The position numbers were made by a program, and so were the translations under genes. Of a DNA stretch of 64,000 nucleotides, positions 37,001 to 47,600 are shown one piece after another. The DNA is from Strix aluco (Eukaryota > Chordata > Aves > Strigiformes > Strigidae). The DNA lies in contig NC_133939.1 in assembly GCF_031877795.1 (NCBI RefSeq), positions 6,987,698-7,051,697 of the forward strand, read 5' to 3'. Position 1 is the first letter of the stretch. Each line of letters starts with the position of its first letter. The notes beneath the pieces were generated by a model. That model did no database searches. It saw only the letters and a list, made by a program, of their open reading frames with translations, and was not told the origin of the DNA.

Positions 37001-39443
37001 TTTATTAAAAAAAAAAAAAGCAACAAATCCAAATAGACTCTTGCAGCCTGTGAAGCTATTGTGGACTCTCCTCCTGCTGCTTGTTGTGACTCCTATGACT
37101 TTTCTAGGGCACATTCAGTGGTATGGGGATTTCTTAAATTTGCAGTGTCGTACTGGGTGATAATTCAAAGAAGCTGTGGGAACTCCTAGAATAAGACAAA
37201 GGTGGTTTGACTTGTACAGCCCTCTCTGCATTAGTTGTTCTGTATAGCCCTCAAACAACTTAAAGGTGTTATGTGAGAACTGTATCCTGGGGTGGTTGCC
37301 CCAGCTTGTCCTCTGTCCTCGTCCCGCATGAATCCTCCTGTCAGCTCTGAGGAGTTCCCCGACTACCCTGAGGTCTCACTTTTTCTAAAACTTTTGATTT
37401 GTGTGTTGGTATCTCGCCACTGCTTTGTCCTGTGATCTGCAGATCTTTTGCTCTTTCATGACAGCAGTTGGGAGCCCCGTGTATGAACAGACGAGTCAGA
37501 GGGCGGCAAGGTGTGAGAAGTGACTCTTTGCTGAGGGTTGGAACAGCTGTAGGGAAGCTGCAGCTCTAGTGTAGGCTAATGTGCCCTTCCTCTGGGGTCA
37601 GGCTCAAGAGGCGGGGGAGGCTTCAACAGCAATATGGAGATGGATGTGTTTCCGAAAGATGAACATTGCTAGTCTTGTTTAGGCAGGCTTCTCTGTTGAA
37701 GTAATTCCTGCGCTCCTAGGAAATTTAAAAGTGCTTTTCTTTTACTCTGTGATTGTCCTGTGAGATGTGGCAAAGGATAAGATGGCACATAAATTCAGAC
37801 ACTGCAGTTATCCCTTCCAGAGTCGTATATTAACTGCACCAGTACCAGGGCAGCTGCCTGAGCAGGGTAGAGTGGGACCAGCAATACGCTCTCTCACGCA
37901 GGGCTGTAATCCTTCCCAGGGCCCCCAGTGTGTTTGTCTTAAAAGCGCTGTGATAAATAATCTAATGAACTGCAATTATGAAAAGAAACGTCTCCTAGGT
38001 ACATAATAGATAGTAAGTGTCTAAATACTTGGAATTCTATTGGAATAAAAATAATTGCTCTATTAATATACCTCATAGGTATATTAAAACCTGCCAAACA
38101 CCATTATGAGGGAGCATGTGGTCCCAACGTGCAAGCAGTACCGCGTTCAGCAGCAGCCTTGTAGGAGCTGAAATCCCCTCTCCTCACACGGAAGGAGAAC
38201 AGGGGCTGAATTTCGGTGCATCCTGCCTGATTGCTTGCTCCAGAAAATGAGTGTCGGTAGCAGTCATGCTGATCACAGGGAAAGGAAGGCATCAATAACA
38301 TAAAAGTCACTTAATCGTTTTTAAAAGCTCTTTGGGAAAGGTGGTGTGTGACAGTTTTCCCCATTACCCACACTGGCACGTTCTGGAGGGTGCAGCCCCG
38401 GTGTCTTTGCGTCTGACTAATCCCCGAGGCGGTTTTGGCTCGATCGAACGCGGCGTTCCAGGGGTCTTAAAGGGAAAAAGCCGGTGGCAGGGGCGGGCTG
38501 GGGGGGCGCAGCTGCCGAGTGCGGACAGGTCCCGGCGGCGGGGGGGATCCCGGCCCGGCTTTCTCCCGCTCTGCCCCCGGCCGGAGCTCGGGGAGGCGGG
38601 AGGCTGGGCGGCCCCGCGGGCGCGTACCGGGGCGGGCTCTGCTGCAGAGGCTTTAGGGGAGGTGCGGGCCGGGCTCGGGACCCGCCGGGGAAGCAAGCGA
38701 CGCTTTTAAGGACCGCACCTCCAGAAGCCCACGCGGCTTTGGCGACAGGGCGAGCCCGCTGGCGTGGCGGCGGACCCTGCCCCCCCACCCCCGGTTACAG
38801 CTCCCCCCCGCCCCCCGGCGCGGCCGCTCGCCGGCATCCCCGCCCCGCGCTGCGGAGGAGCGTCCCCCGCCCGCGGCAGGAGCCCCCCCCGGGGCTCGGG
38901 GCGGGGAGCGGGGCGGTCGCCGGGGCCTGGTTACCTGTAGGAGGTGGTGTGGCCGCCGTCCGCCTGCGAGCGCGGCCGGAGCTGCTCGGGGCCGCCGCAG
39001 CCGTCGGCCACCGGCCTCCCGCCGCCGCCGGGCAGGGCGCAGGCGGCGCGGCCCGGGGCGGGCTGGGGGACGGCCCCGTCCCTCCCGCCGCCGCCGCTGC
39101 TGGCGCTGACCCAGGGGAAGGCGTCCCGCCTCGGGAGGGGCCACGCTCTGAAGTCCCGCCGGTACTGGGTCTCCGCCGCGAAGGGCTCCCCGGCGGCCGC
39201 CGCCCGGCTCCTCCCGCGGCCGCCCGGCTTCCCGGCGGCGGGGGGGTCCCGCGGGCGCGGGGCCGGGGCGGGCGGGCGGGCGCTGCCCCGCGGGGGGGGT
39301 CCGCCGCGCTGGGCCGCCCCGTCCTCCTGCTCCTCGATGTCCGAGTAGTTGTGGATGGTGAGCGGCACGGAGAGGTCGGACTTGTCCAGCTGGCTCCAGA
39401 AGCGGGCCAGGCAGCACACCCGGCTGATGCAGGGCCAGGCCAT
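24988..39443 (-). CDS. MAP6D1: MAP6D1, MAP6 domain-containing protein 1 (complete, 3 exons)
   Basis: Microtubule-binding, calmodulin-regulated protein related to the N-terminal part of MAP6/STOP; palmitoylation targets the family to Golgi and plasma membrane. Exons on the minus strand: 39443-38935, 27832-27715, 25065-24988 including the stop. Phases 2 and 0 join cleanly, giving 234 aa against about 199 in human. It starts MAWPCISRVCCLARFWSQLD with the palmitoylation cysteines C5, C10 and C11. An Mn-type module lies at about 88-113 (FAAETQYRRDFRAWPLPRRD), an Mc-type module at about 168-208 (SYRQEYRPWTGAKPSKPIKT ... VQETSYKADFK), and the C terminus is SPNPSAVFQAPSRILNV, the MAP6D1 signature. 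Residues 41-90 and 115-165 are GC-driven Pro/Gly/Ala/Arg linker. MAP6 itself is excluded by length, C terminus and synteny. Confidence 0.94.
25066..27714 (-). other. MAP6D1 intron 2
   Basis: 2.6 kb of mostly unique-looking sequence. It contains a 208-codon open frame on the minus strand (25622-26248) that I could not relate to any family and do not call. Nothing else supported. Confidence 0.7.
27715..27832 (-). CDS. MAP6D1: MAP6D1 exon 2 (Mc-type module)
   Basis: Minus-strand acceptor atctcatttcag, donor GTAATT. Phase 2 to 0, 118 bases. Encodes QEYRPWTGAKPSKPIKTKQG, FIIPEDHFVQETSYKADFK. The WTGxKPxKPIK and HETSY-like motifs identify it as an Mc module. Confidence 0.93.
28161..28223 (+). repeat. 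Two-copy tandem duplication with CATTGG/CATTGA motifs
   Basis: gctcattgaccacttacaat is followed 35 bases later by gctcattggtcacttacaat, each continuing gtaaaaca. The two copies differ at two positions. The second carries an inverted CCAAT motif. No function can be assigned. Confidence 0.7.
30943..30965 (+). repeat. (CCT)n microsatellite
   Basis: Seven uninterrupted CCT units plus two bases, intronic in MAP6D1. Confidence 0.9.
38935..39443 (-). CDS. MAP6D1: MAP6D1 exon 1
   Basis: ATG at 39443-39441 begins MAWPCISRVCC, the invariant start of MAP6-family proteins. The exon ends TTSY plus AG before the donor GTAACC at 38934 (phase 2). It lies in a CpG island. An upstream in-frame ATG exists at 39507-39509, but the peptide before MAWPC is not family-like. 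Confidence 0.95.
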
Positions 39444-39598
39444 GGCCGCAGCCCCCCGCCTCGCCCGCAGCGGCGCCCGCGGCTCCGGCGCCCGCAGCCG
39501 GCCGCGCACCCGGCTTCAGCCCTCATCGGCGGCAGCCCCTCCTCCCGCCGCCCCCTTCCCCCGGTAATGACACCCCCTCGCCGGGATTACGGCCCGCG

Positions 39599-39606
39599 CA
39601 CGTGAC
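39599..39606. promoter_or_regulatory. E-box CACGTGAC upstream of MAP6D1
   Basis: CACGTG within gcgcacgtgacccgg, about 156 bases upstream of the MAP6D1 start codon in the CpG island. It fits the binding preference of USF/MITF-type bHLH-zip factors. Use in vivo is inference. Confidence 0.4.
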
Positions 39607-39900
39607 CCGGGCTGCCGGCGGGAGCTCCGTGCGGCTCCCGGGGCCGGCGGGGGAGAAGCGGCCGAGAGCGGACCCGGGCTGCGCTTCCCCAGGCCCCGCC
39701 GGTGGCCGCTCCCGGGTGCTGCTGCGCTGCGGCGGCAGCCCCGCCGTGTCCTGCCCTGCCCTGCCGTGCCCCGCCGCCTTGGCGGGGCTGGGGGCCCTCT
39801 GGGGGTACCGGCTGCCCCCTCTTCCTGCGCCTTCGAGGCTGGATGTCGGGTTTATGCGTTAGGATAAGCTCGGTAGCATACCCAGTCACAGGCATCCGCC

Positions 39901-42900
39901 GAGCGAGGAGTGTTGCTTAATGATAATTTCTAACTTGCTTAATTATAATTTCAAGTTAGCCGTAACCATTTATCATTAGAGAAAGCATTTGTATACGAAA
40001 ACTGGTATTTATAAAATAAGCGATCTGGATGAGAAATAGCAGCTTTGCGATGCTAGTTTCCAGTAGCTGTCTACAAAAAACCCATCTCTCTTAACATTCC
40101 CCTCCTCCATTTACATTAACAGTTTAACCACTTCACTTTTAAAATGCTACCTATTGACCAAAATCCATTGTCTATTATATATCTTAATATATAGTCCACA
40201 TTGTTTACTGCTCACCAGAGACTGGAAATTACAGCTTTGCTTTTGTACATTCGGGTTCAAAACCAAAGAGTCCTGGTGCAAACCACCGAAGCTGCCAGAA
40301 TTATATCGGGGATAAGTCTGGCTTTGAAATTTGACATCTTATGTAATAAGTGGCTACAAGCCATAATGCTCCTCCACAATTCCCCATTCAGTGGGTTATT
40401 ACAGAGGAAGCTGAATCTCCCAACGGGTCACCAAATTATGAAATATAAGGCTGTGTAAGTGAAGAATGCAGATAAACTGAGACGCTGTCATCTAGTTAAA
40501 AGGCTAACTAGACAGGTACTTCATCTTAGAATGTAATAATCTAGTTACAGGTGGTTATCTGGTAAGATCTAATAAATTAATTACACAGTGGAACTTGAAA
40601 AACTAAGATTTGCTGCTTTATTTCAGCTGAGCAGTCTGTATCTGTAGCGTATTAACACTTCAGCCCTCAGTCTAGATTTGCACCTGCTTCTGGTGGGGAG
40701 GAGGGCTAGAAATGTGGATATGGACTGAGGCAGAACCTCTCCGCAAGTGTTTGGCCTCTCTTTGAAACACAGTTACCAAGGGATAGAAAGAACGCTCTTT
40801 GCAGATGATCCTGGTCCTAAACACCTGATCTGGCACTTGCTGGTGCTACTAGCAGTTTTGATTTCACACACCCCCCTCCCATGTGTCAGTTAGGGCAAGG
40901 AGACTCAGAAATTTCAGGTAACAACATTTTGGTCCCACACAGAAGTCTTGACACAGTATCATACGGGATATTGAATGCTGCATTTCATTTGTTGCCTGAA
41001 AAACCCACAAAAGTAATTTTACTTTTAGGAATATGCAAGGAGGTAATTCTTAACTTTCTGCTACTCTTTTTTTTTTTTTTTTTTTTTTTTTTTCCTAGAA
41101 CCACTCTGCTCTACACAGTAATTTTTAAAAATAAATCAGACTTGGGTGAAATGTACAACACTTCATCCTGGTAAAGAGAAATGGATTTTACAGTCGTGGG
41201 AGAAAACAGAACATCCGCTTTATCATCTGTTATCACTGGCACAGTACAAATGATGCTCTGATCCTTGTTCCTAGGCCTGACTTAGCAAAATACATTGGAG
41301 AATAAATCGGATGTCTCTGCTCTCCCTGTGCCTGCCGCTTCCTAGTACTGAATTCAGCTCTGGCACTGCGCGTCTCAGAGCCCACCTACAGCATCAGGGA
41401 GCGCTTTGAGCAGCTGCTCGTCATAGCTTGTAGGATGAAATTGGCACAAAGGCTATCTCAGACGGAGAAACCAGAAGAAGCTGGATGAGATTAAAAAGTT
41501 GTCTGCATTTAGAAGAGATTTATCATGATTAAAAGCTGGGGGGGGAGGCGGGGGGTGGAAATACTGCAACAGTAAGACAAAGGAAAACCATCAAATCAGA
41601 AAGCAAAACAGCTGTTGCTGCCAGGAATAGGGGCTGAAAGCTCAAATCCACTGTTCTAATACTAAAATGAAAATTCAATAGAGCAGATCACTACACTGAA
41701 GCAGAATATGCCTGAAACATGGCAAGGCCACAGCAGACTTTCTTAAAAGTCATGGAAAAAGGATGAAGGCTTGTGTCTCGACATGATTAACCATGACTTT
41801 ATACTTACTGCTATTTTCCTATGCGAATGCTAGCTGCTGCTTCTGCCAACCATCCACATAATTACCACATTGTACTTTTATTCACAATAATAATCTCTTT
41901 GAAAAGCAGAAAAAAAAGCCTTTCCATGTGGTTAGTTTTGTTTTAGGTGGTTGGTTCTTTTTGTTGTTTTTTCTGGGGTTGGGGGGCTTTTTTTCATTCT
42001 TCTAATTTCTTTGGCATTCAAAGATGTGACTAAATACTGAGCTACGGGCATATACTGATGCCAGATTTTTCAAGGAGGGCATTTGCTTGCCAGAAAGTTA
42101 TCTTACTCTGGTGAGCTGTCGTAACTCCAGGCCATTCCTTGTCTGACTTTCCTATTGCAGTTTGAAAGTCACTTTGGACCAGAGAAGATAGTTTACCTCT
42201 GGCAGATAATGCTGCACGAAGGCTCAGGTGCAAAAATGACATGAAACCCACTGCTTGGCCATGTGAATGTTCTTGTACCACCTTACATATGTTAAATACC
42301 TCTAGGGTTTCTGTAAATGAGGAAGACTTGGATACGGAACAGCCTTTAGAAGGGTCAATGCTGTTAGGCCTAAAGTTAAGGTGAAGCTTAAGCATGAGAC
42401 CCTCGAACTACAGCCACTGTCTGAAAAGAAAGCGACTTTCAAACCTCTCTGGCTGTTCCAGCTGTTTTTTCAGGAGCTTTGCGTCTCTGCAACTCCAAGA
42501 ATCCAGCAGAAGTGCAGGCATCTGAAGGGTCAGCCTGAAAATGTCACAGCGCTCATCTGCACTCCTGCAAGCTGAAGGGCTACAGCAGTACCACACTGCC
42601 CTACCGGCTCTAACAGACCACGAGCGGGACTCCAGGCTCTGCAAGTGATACAGGGGCATCGCTTTCAAACTTTGAGGTAGACACTGGCTACTATGGTGAA
42701 GAACTTAATTGTAACCTTGGCTTATTTTTCTAGACCTGTAAAATATGATGTCCTTCAGGGTTTATACACTGTTATTTCCTGCAATATTACACCCTGCTGT
42801 TTTCAGCCAGGTTCTCTAAAAAACCCTTATAAAATACATAAGTGTTGGAGAGACTACATAAGTTGAGTGCACAAGAGGTAATGCAAGGAAGGGGGGAAAA

Positions 42901-44350
42901 AGCGGACAAAGACAATAAGTTAAATAGGTGAAAAAACAACATGCAAAATATTGTGAGCTATGACTTTTGAGCTTCTTTGGCATGAAATACTCCCTTATGA
43001 CCAGCCCGTTCAGTGGCCATCTTCGTTCACTGCCGGCTTCTCCCTGCCTCTGCGTCTCCCATCTGCGGCTGCCCTCTGCTGCAGGCAGGGCTGCACTGTG
43101 CCTGCAGCCCAACACACCGCCAGGCTTGGTCCCAGGGTCGGAGAAGGAAGTAGGAAAGGAGAAGTGGTTTCAGATTAGAAAGCCAGAAAGCTTCTGCAGC
43201 AGAGCAAAGGAATATTAGATACTCCCACTCGTTCATGTTTTAAGTGTTTAAGTTGACAGGCTCTTAAAGGAACAAACTCTCAAGTGTCTGATTTTCCAAG
43301 GGAGAAAAACTTAGACTCGAGTACTGGCCTGTGGCAATAAGGGAGTTTACAGTGATTTTGTACTTACATCATTTATTACAATGGGTGCCATTTAGTATTA
43401 CGCATTCTTTATCCCTACAAGAAATGTATTTTCTGTAAAGTTAAAAATCACAGGTTGCTTCTTACAGATGCAACATGTTCTTTAGCCAGTCAGTCCATCC
43501 AGAATGACTAATTCAGCCTCCAGGGAAAAGTTAAGGGTTTGAACCCACCAACTCATATCTGGGCAGACTCCTCAGCCCGTTGCGTGGGGTTGTGTAGTCA
43601 TACTTGCAGGACAGGCAGAGTAGCAGCATACCCAAAACCCCACTTTTGTTTTTATTTGTATTAATAGGAACATTGGTCACAGTACTAACCTCAGGTTTAC
43701 TTTAGCAGTTACTCCTGGTTGCAGTGTTGCTGATCTCAGGCGCCTCATCTATTTTTGCTGAAGGTGCTTATTTTTCTAGAACTGGCACATTCCAAACCAA
43801 AAGTTACTGTTCTAAAATTCTTAGAAAAACCTTAAAGGAAACTAGCAATACAGTACAACTTTAAAATCACAGTATAAGTCATTCTTTCACTGCACGTAGT
43901 CATGAAAGAGAAAAAGCTATCATTGTAGTAAATTCTAACAAGATGTGACAGCATCTTCGAAGTGGATAGAACTGAGAAACATAGGTTGAATAAGCCAGAG
44001 CTGATGAATAAAGCTGGACCATTAACCAGTATGTAAGCTTTGGCAAACAATCCAGTATTGCTTCATGTTATTTCAAGTTTAAGATCAAAAGAGACCATTG
44101 GCTTAGCTCATCCAATCTTTTCAATGCGTGCCTTCTAGGAAAGCACCTAGTGTTGTCTGGTGGACATTAGGCAGATGCATGATCTATTCAACTTCCTCAG
44201 TTTTAAAAATGTTTATCTTTCTAAGTATTAACCATTTGTACCCCCTTTTGCAGTTTTTTGAGCAGCTTTCAGTCACTTCATTGGAAAGCATGTTTTTTTA
44301 TTCCTCCTTTAAAAAAGGTAATGCAGACTGTTACCTCAGAAAGCAATAGG
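39901..44350. other. Intergenic stretch between MAP6D1 promoter and PARL 3' end
   Basis: AT-rich, no gene supported. It has a 27-T run at 41067-41093. Both flanking genes are on the minus strand, so this is a tail-to-head interval of about 4.5 kb. Confidence 0.6.
41067..41093 (+). repeat. Poly(T) tract of 27
   Basis: Uninterrupted T run; it could be the poly(A) of an old minus-strand retroposon, but no body of an element is recognisable beside it. Confidence 0.85.
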
Positions 44351-44359
44351 ATAAAAACC

Positions 44360-44365
44360 TTTATT
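44360..44365 (-). terminator. Candidate polyadenylation signal of PARL
   Basis: AATAAA on the minus strand about 180 bases downstream of the PARL stop codon. Another AATAAA at 43372-43377 could serve a longer form. Confidence 0.55.
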
Positions 44366-44544
44366 GTTCCACCTTTATCAGAGTTCATTTTCTATTGATA
44401 TGCATTTTTGTCACTGTAGTTTACATTAGAAGCTTCAGCTCCTTAGAGGCTTAATGTGGAATAGCAAAAAACCTTCAAAACCAATTCAGTCCCACATCTT
44501 CAAGTAATATACCACTTGGGCACAAGGAATCTCCAGGATTAGAA

Positions 44545-44662
44545 TCAGTTAGATCTTCCACCTCCTCCCTTTCCTGTGTTCTTTGTCCTCATTTCATGCC
44601 AAGCTTTCACCAGTGGTTCTCTGTTCTTCCATATGAGCTCATGGCCGTAAGTCACGTACCAC
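44545..44662 (-). CDS. PARL: PARL last coding exon
   Basis: Acceptor ctttctcag, enters in phase 2. Encodes WYVTYGHELIWKNREPLVKA, WHEMRTKNTGKGGGGRSN and TGA at 44547-44545. The Gly/Lys-rich end is typical of PARL. Confidence 0.97.
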
Positions 44663-47600
44663 CTGAGAAAGAAATACTAGTGAAAACTAACTGCAACTTT
44701 TGTCTGTATCTGAGGAACAGGTTGATTACTAAAAAAATTAAGTAACTCAAATGCTTAGTATAGGAGACAAGATAAAACTAAGGCAGAAAGAACAACATTC
44801 TTGGAAAGCGGCAGTGGCAGGGAAGGCGTTTGTTCTCTTGATTCCTAATAGTCTTTTCTTTGTGTTCTTGCTTGTCTTAGCCCTGAGAATGAACGGTTTT
44901 CATCCCTTTAATTTCATGCTCTCATGACTTCTACTTTAAAAAGATGCAGAAAACCATTTCCATTTAAGAAACTGTTAGAACAGTACTATTGCTTGTGCTA
45001 ATCCTTACTGGCAACACCAGGCAAAAGTACTTTTCTCGTATGTAAATACAACTGCCCCAGAATGAACAGCCACATTCCATTCAAAGTGAATTTTCTTCTA
45101 TAAACATCTAAAAACATTTAATCTATCAAAATTCTAGCTTGATTTATATTCATAGATAACTATATATGCTGATATATGCATATCAACATAAGTAATTAAC
45201 CAAGGGAGGTTATGGTGGAGAGGAGAGGCAGGAGGGGAAGCAACTGCATGGAAATAGGTTGAAGGCTCTCCCACAAGCCTAACTTCACACCTAAGCCCTG
45301 AACAACAAAAGCACTTTTATATGACCCATCAGCCAGTGCTAGGTAAACTGGCCATTCCTTTAAATCATATAGGTGCTCTCCGAAGTGGACAACTGTCCTT
45401 TAAATCATATAGGTGCTCTCCGAAGTGGACAACTGTCCTTTAAATCATATAGGTGCTCTCCGAAGTGGACAACTGTCCTTTAAATCATATAGGTGCTCTC
45501 CGAAGTGGACAACTGTCCTTTAAATCATATAGGTGCTCTCCGAAGTGGACAACTGTCTGTGAGGCAATGGATAGAAAATACTTTAGCCATTCAACTTATG
45601 TTCTAAATAGAGGCCCTGTTATAGGATGAAGTGACCAAAATGATCGCAGAGTAGAACACATGTAGGTGAGGAAGGCAAGATACTTGTCAACTCAAGACAA
45701 TTTTTACTGCAACTGCTACCCTATTTTAATAATATGTGAATTTGCATTATAATGAACAAGGTGGTATCATCATCATGGCAGAAAGTAGTTACCATTCAGC
45801 AAGACCTCATCAAATTGTGATGCCACAGAAGGGGAGAAAAGGAGACTGCAGCACAAAACTTACTGACAACAAGGCCAAGAAATAGCAAAGGCAAACCAGT
45901 TTGTAGACCAAAATGAAAGTGTCCCCCACCTGCTCTCTGTCTGGCCTAGTTAAATCTCAGGTAGGCTTTTAAAATGCCTACATAAAATATTTAAAAACAC
46001 TCTTAGCAATAAGTGTGCAGATTAAGACATCATTGCAATCAGATAGAAGGGGAAAAATTCATTAGGCAATGCAGTTCAAACATGGAACAATGCAGAACTG
46101 TTTCCTACAAACTGGTTTCTAGTAGTTCTTCCCAATTAGGAAGGCTCCACACAAAGGCAGTGCAGCAACACTGAGAAACAGCAGTAGAGGCTGCTCAAAG
46201 GAATTTGGCCTGAGCTTATACTAACTCTGTAGCTCTCTAAATTGGCAATTAGAGGAAAAACACTGAGACAAAGACATTTTCTTAGCTGCTTAATTCTAAA
46301 GTTATTTTAGTTTGTCCATGCTGTGTTTTGTGAGAATCTTTTCTGCCTTTTGACCCTCTTCAATGTGCTGGGGAGAGCAGGATAGAGACAGCCAGCCCAG
46401 GTTACGGTGACAGGACAATCTGACATCTAATCTATCATTCTGAGGCAGTTCAGCTCAATTTCTTTCAGTTCTAAGCATCTGTTAACGGTATTTTCCACAC
46501 AAGGATAACAGTGAGTTGCCTTCAGTGCTACTTAAGACAGCTTTCCAAAAAAACCTCACACTTCAGAAACAAGAGGAAGTGAAGAGGAAAATATATAGGA
46601 TAAATTTAAATATGAAACAAACAGAAGTTAGTAAATACAGACTCACATTCCAAAGAGAGCTCCCCCAAGATGTGCAGCATGGTCAAAAAGTCTCCAGCCT
46701 AGAGCAAGTCCTGCACTGTCAAATGCAATTATGGCTTTTAAAGCCTGGAAATAAACAGAACATGGAAGGGACAGGATCAGTCACAGCATGTAATGGCCAC
46801 CAATAACAGTGTTTCTTATTCTGGCACAGAGCAAAAATCTGGGATCAAAACACATCCCCTAAATTTTATATCAAAGCAATCACTGTAAAAAAAAAAACCA
46901 CAACCACCCAACAGTTTTAAAACAGACTTGAGTCCTTTGTTGCACTGTGCTGTCAAAACACAGCCATGAGCAGCTACAGAATAGTGCTGTGTAGGAATGT
47001 GTGCTTTTCAAATGGTCATCTCTTCCAATCTTAATTTCTAAAGCTACACATACATTCCAAACTCAGGTCAGAGAAAAAAAAAAAGGAAGTTGCTTGAAAG
47101 AGTATATGCTATAAAAGACACCACAAAGTACATAACTGCAACATTTTCATTCACTAATTCTGACATAACTTAGATTTACTTAGATGCCTCTGTTCTCCCA
47201 AACACAACCCTCTAGTGGATAGAACGTGTGGGGCAGCATCCCTGTCATCTTATCTGATATAAATGGACCATCACATCCTCCTCAACGACACATCTGTTGG
47301 AAGGTAGAAAATCAGGATAATAGTGAACAACTCCATGGCCAGAAACAGCATGAGCAACAAACAGCATACCATCCTCAGGAGATGTAAACCACCATAACTG
47401 CAATTATGCAAAATTTTACTAAATGTCTCATTCCAAAAAACCCCAACAGACTTAATGTTAGGATGAAATGTTACTTTAAGTAGGATTTCTTTCCTTAAGC
47501 ATATGTGTTAGGATAGCAGCTATATTGCTACATTGGCTTGTTTATTTCAAAAGCTGATTACAGTATACAGACCACAAAAGTAAGGTAGGCTAAAGGAGTA

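Larger units (their letters stand above)
27833..38934 (-). other. MAP6D1 intron 1
   Basis: 11.1 kb. It contains a 35-base-period duplication (28161-28223), a (CCT)n microsatellite (30943-30965), a nine-G run near 35480-35489, and a 211-codon chance-compatible open frame on the plus strand (29622-30257). The last 550 bases rise into the MAP6D1 CpG island. No further exon recognised. Confidence 0.7.
38380..39900 (-). promoter_or_regulatory. CpG island and promoter region of MAP6D1
   Basis: Very GC-rich sequence dense in CG dinucleotides covers exon 1 and about 450 bases upstream of the start codon. No TATA box is evident. A palindromic E-box lies inside it. The limits are judged by eye. Confidence 0.75.

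Noticed and set aside
38484-39605. 373-codon plus-strand open frame over MAP6D1 exon 1
   Set aside because: Antisense shadow of a CpG-rich exon: low stop-codon density at high GC, with Gly/Arg/Pro/Ala composition and no domain.
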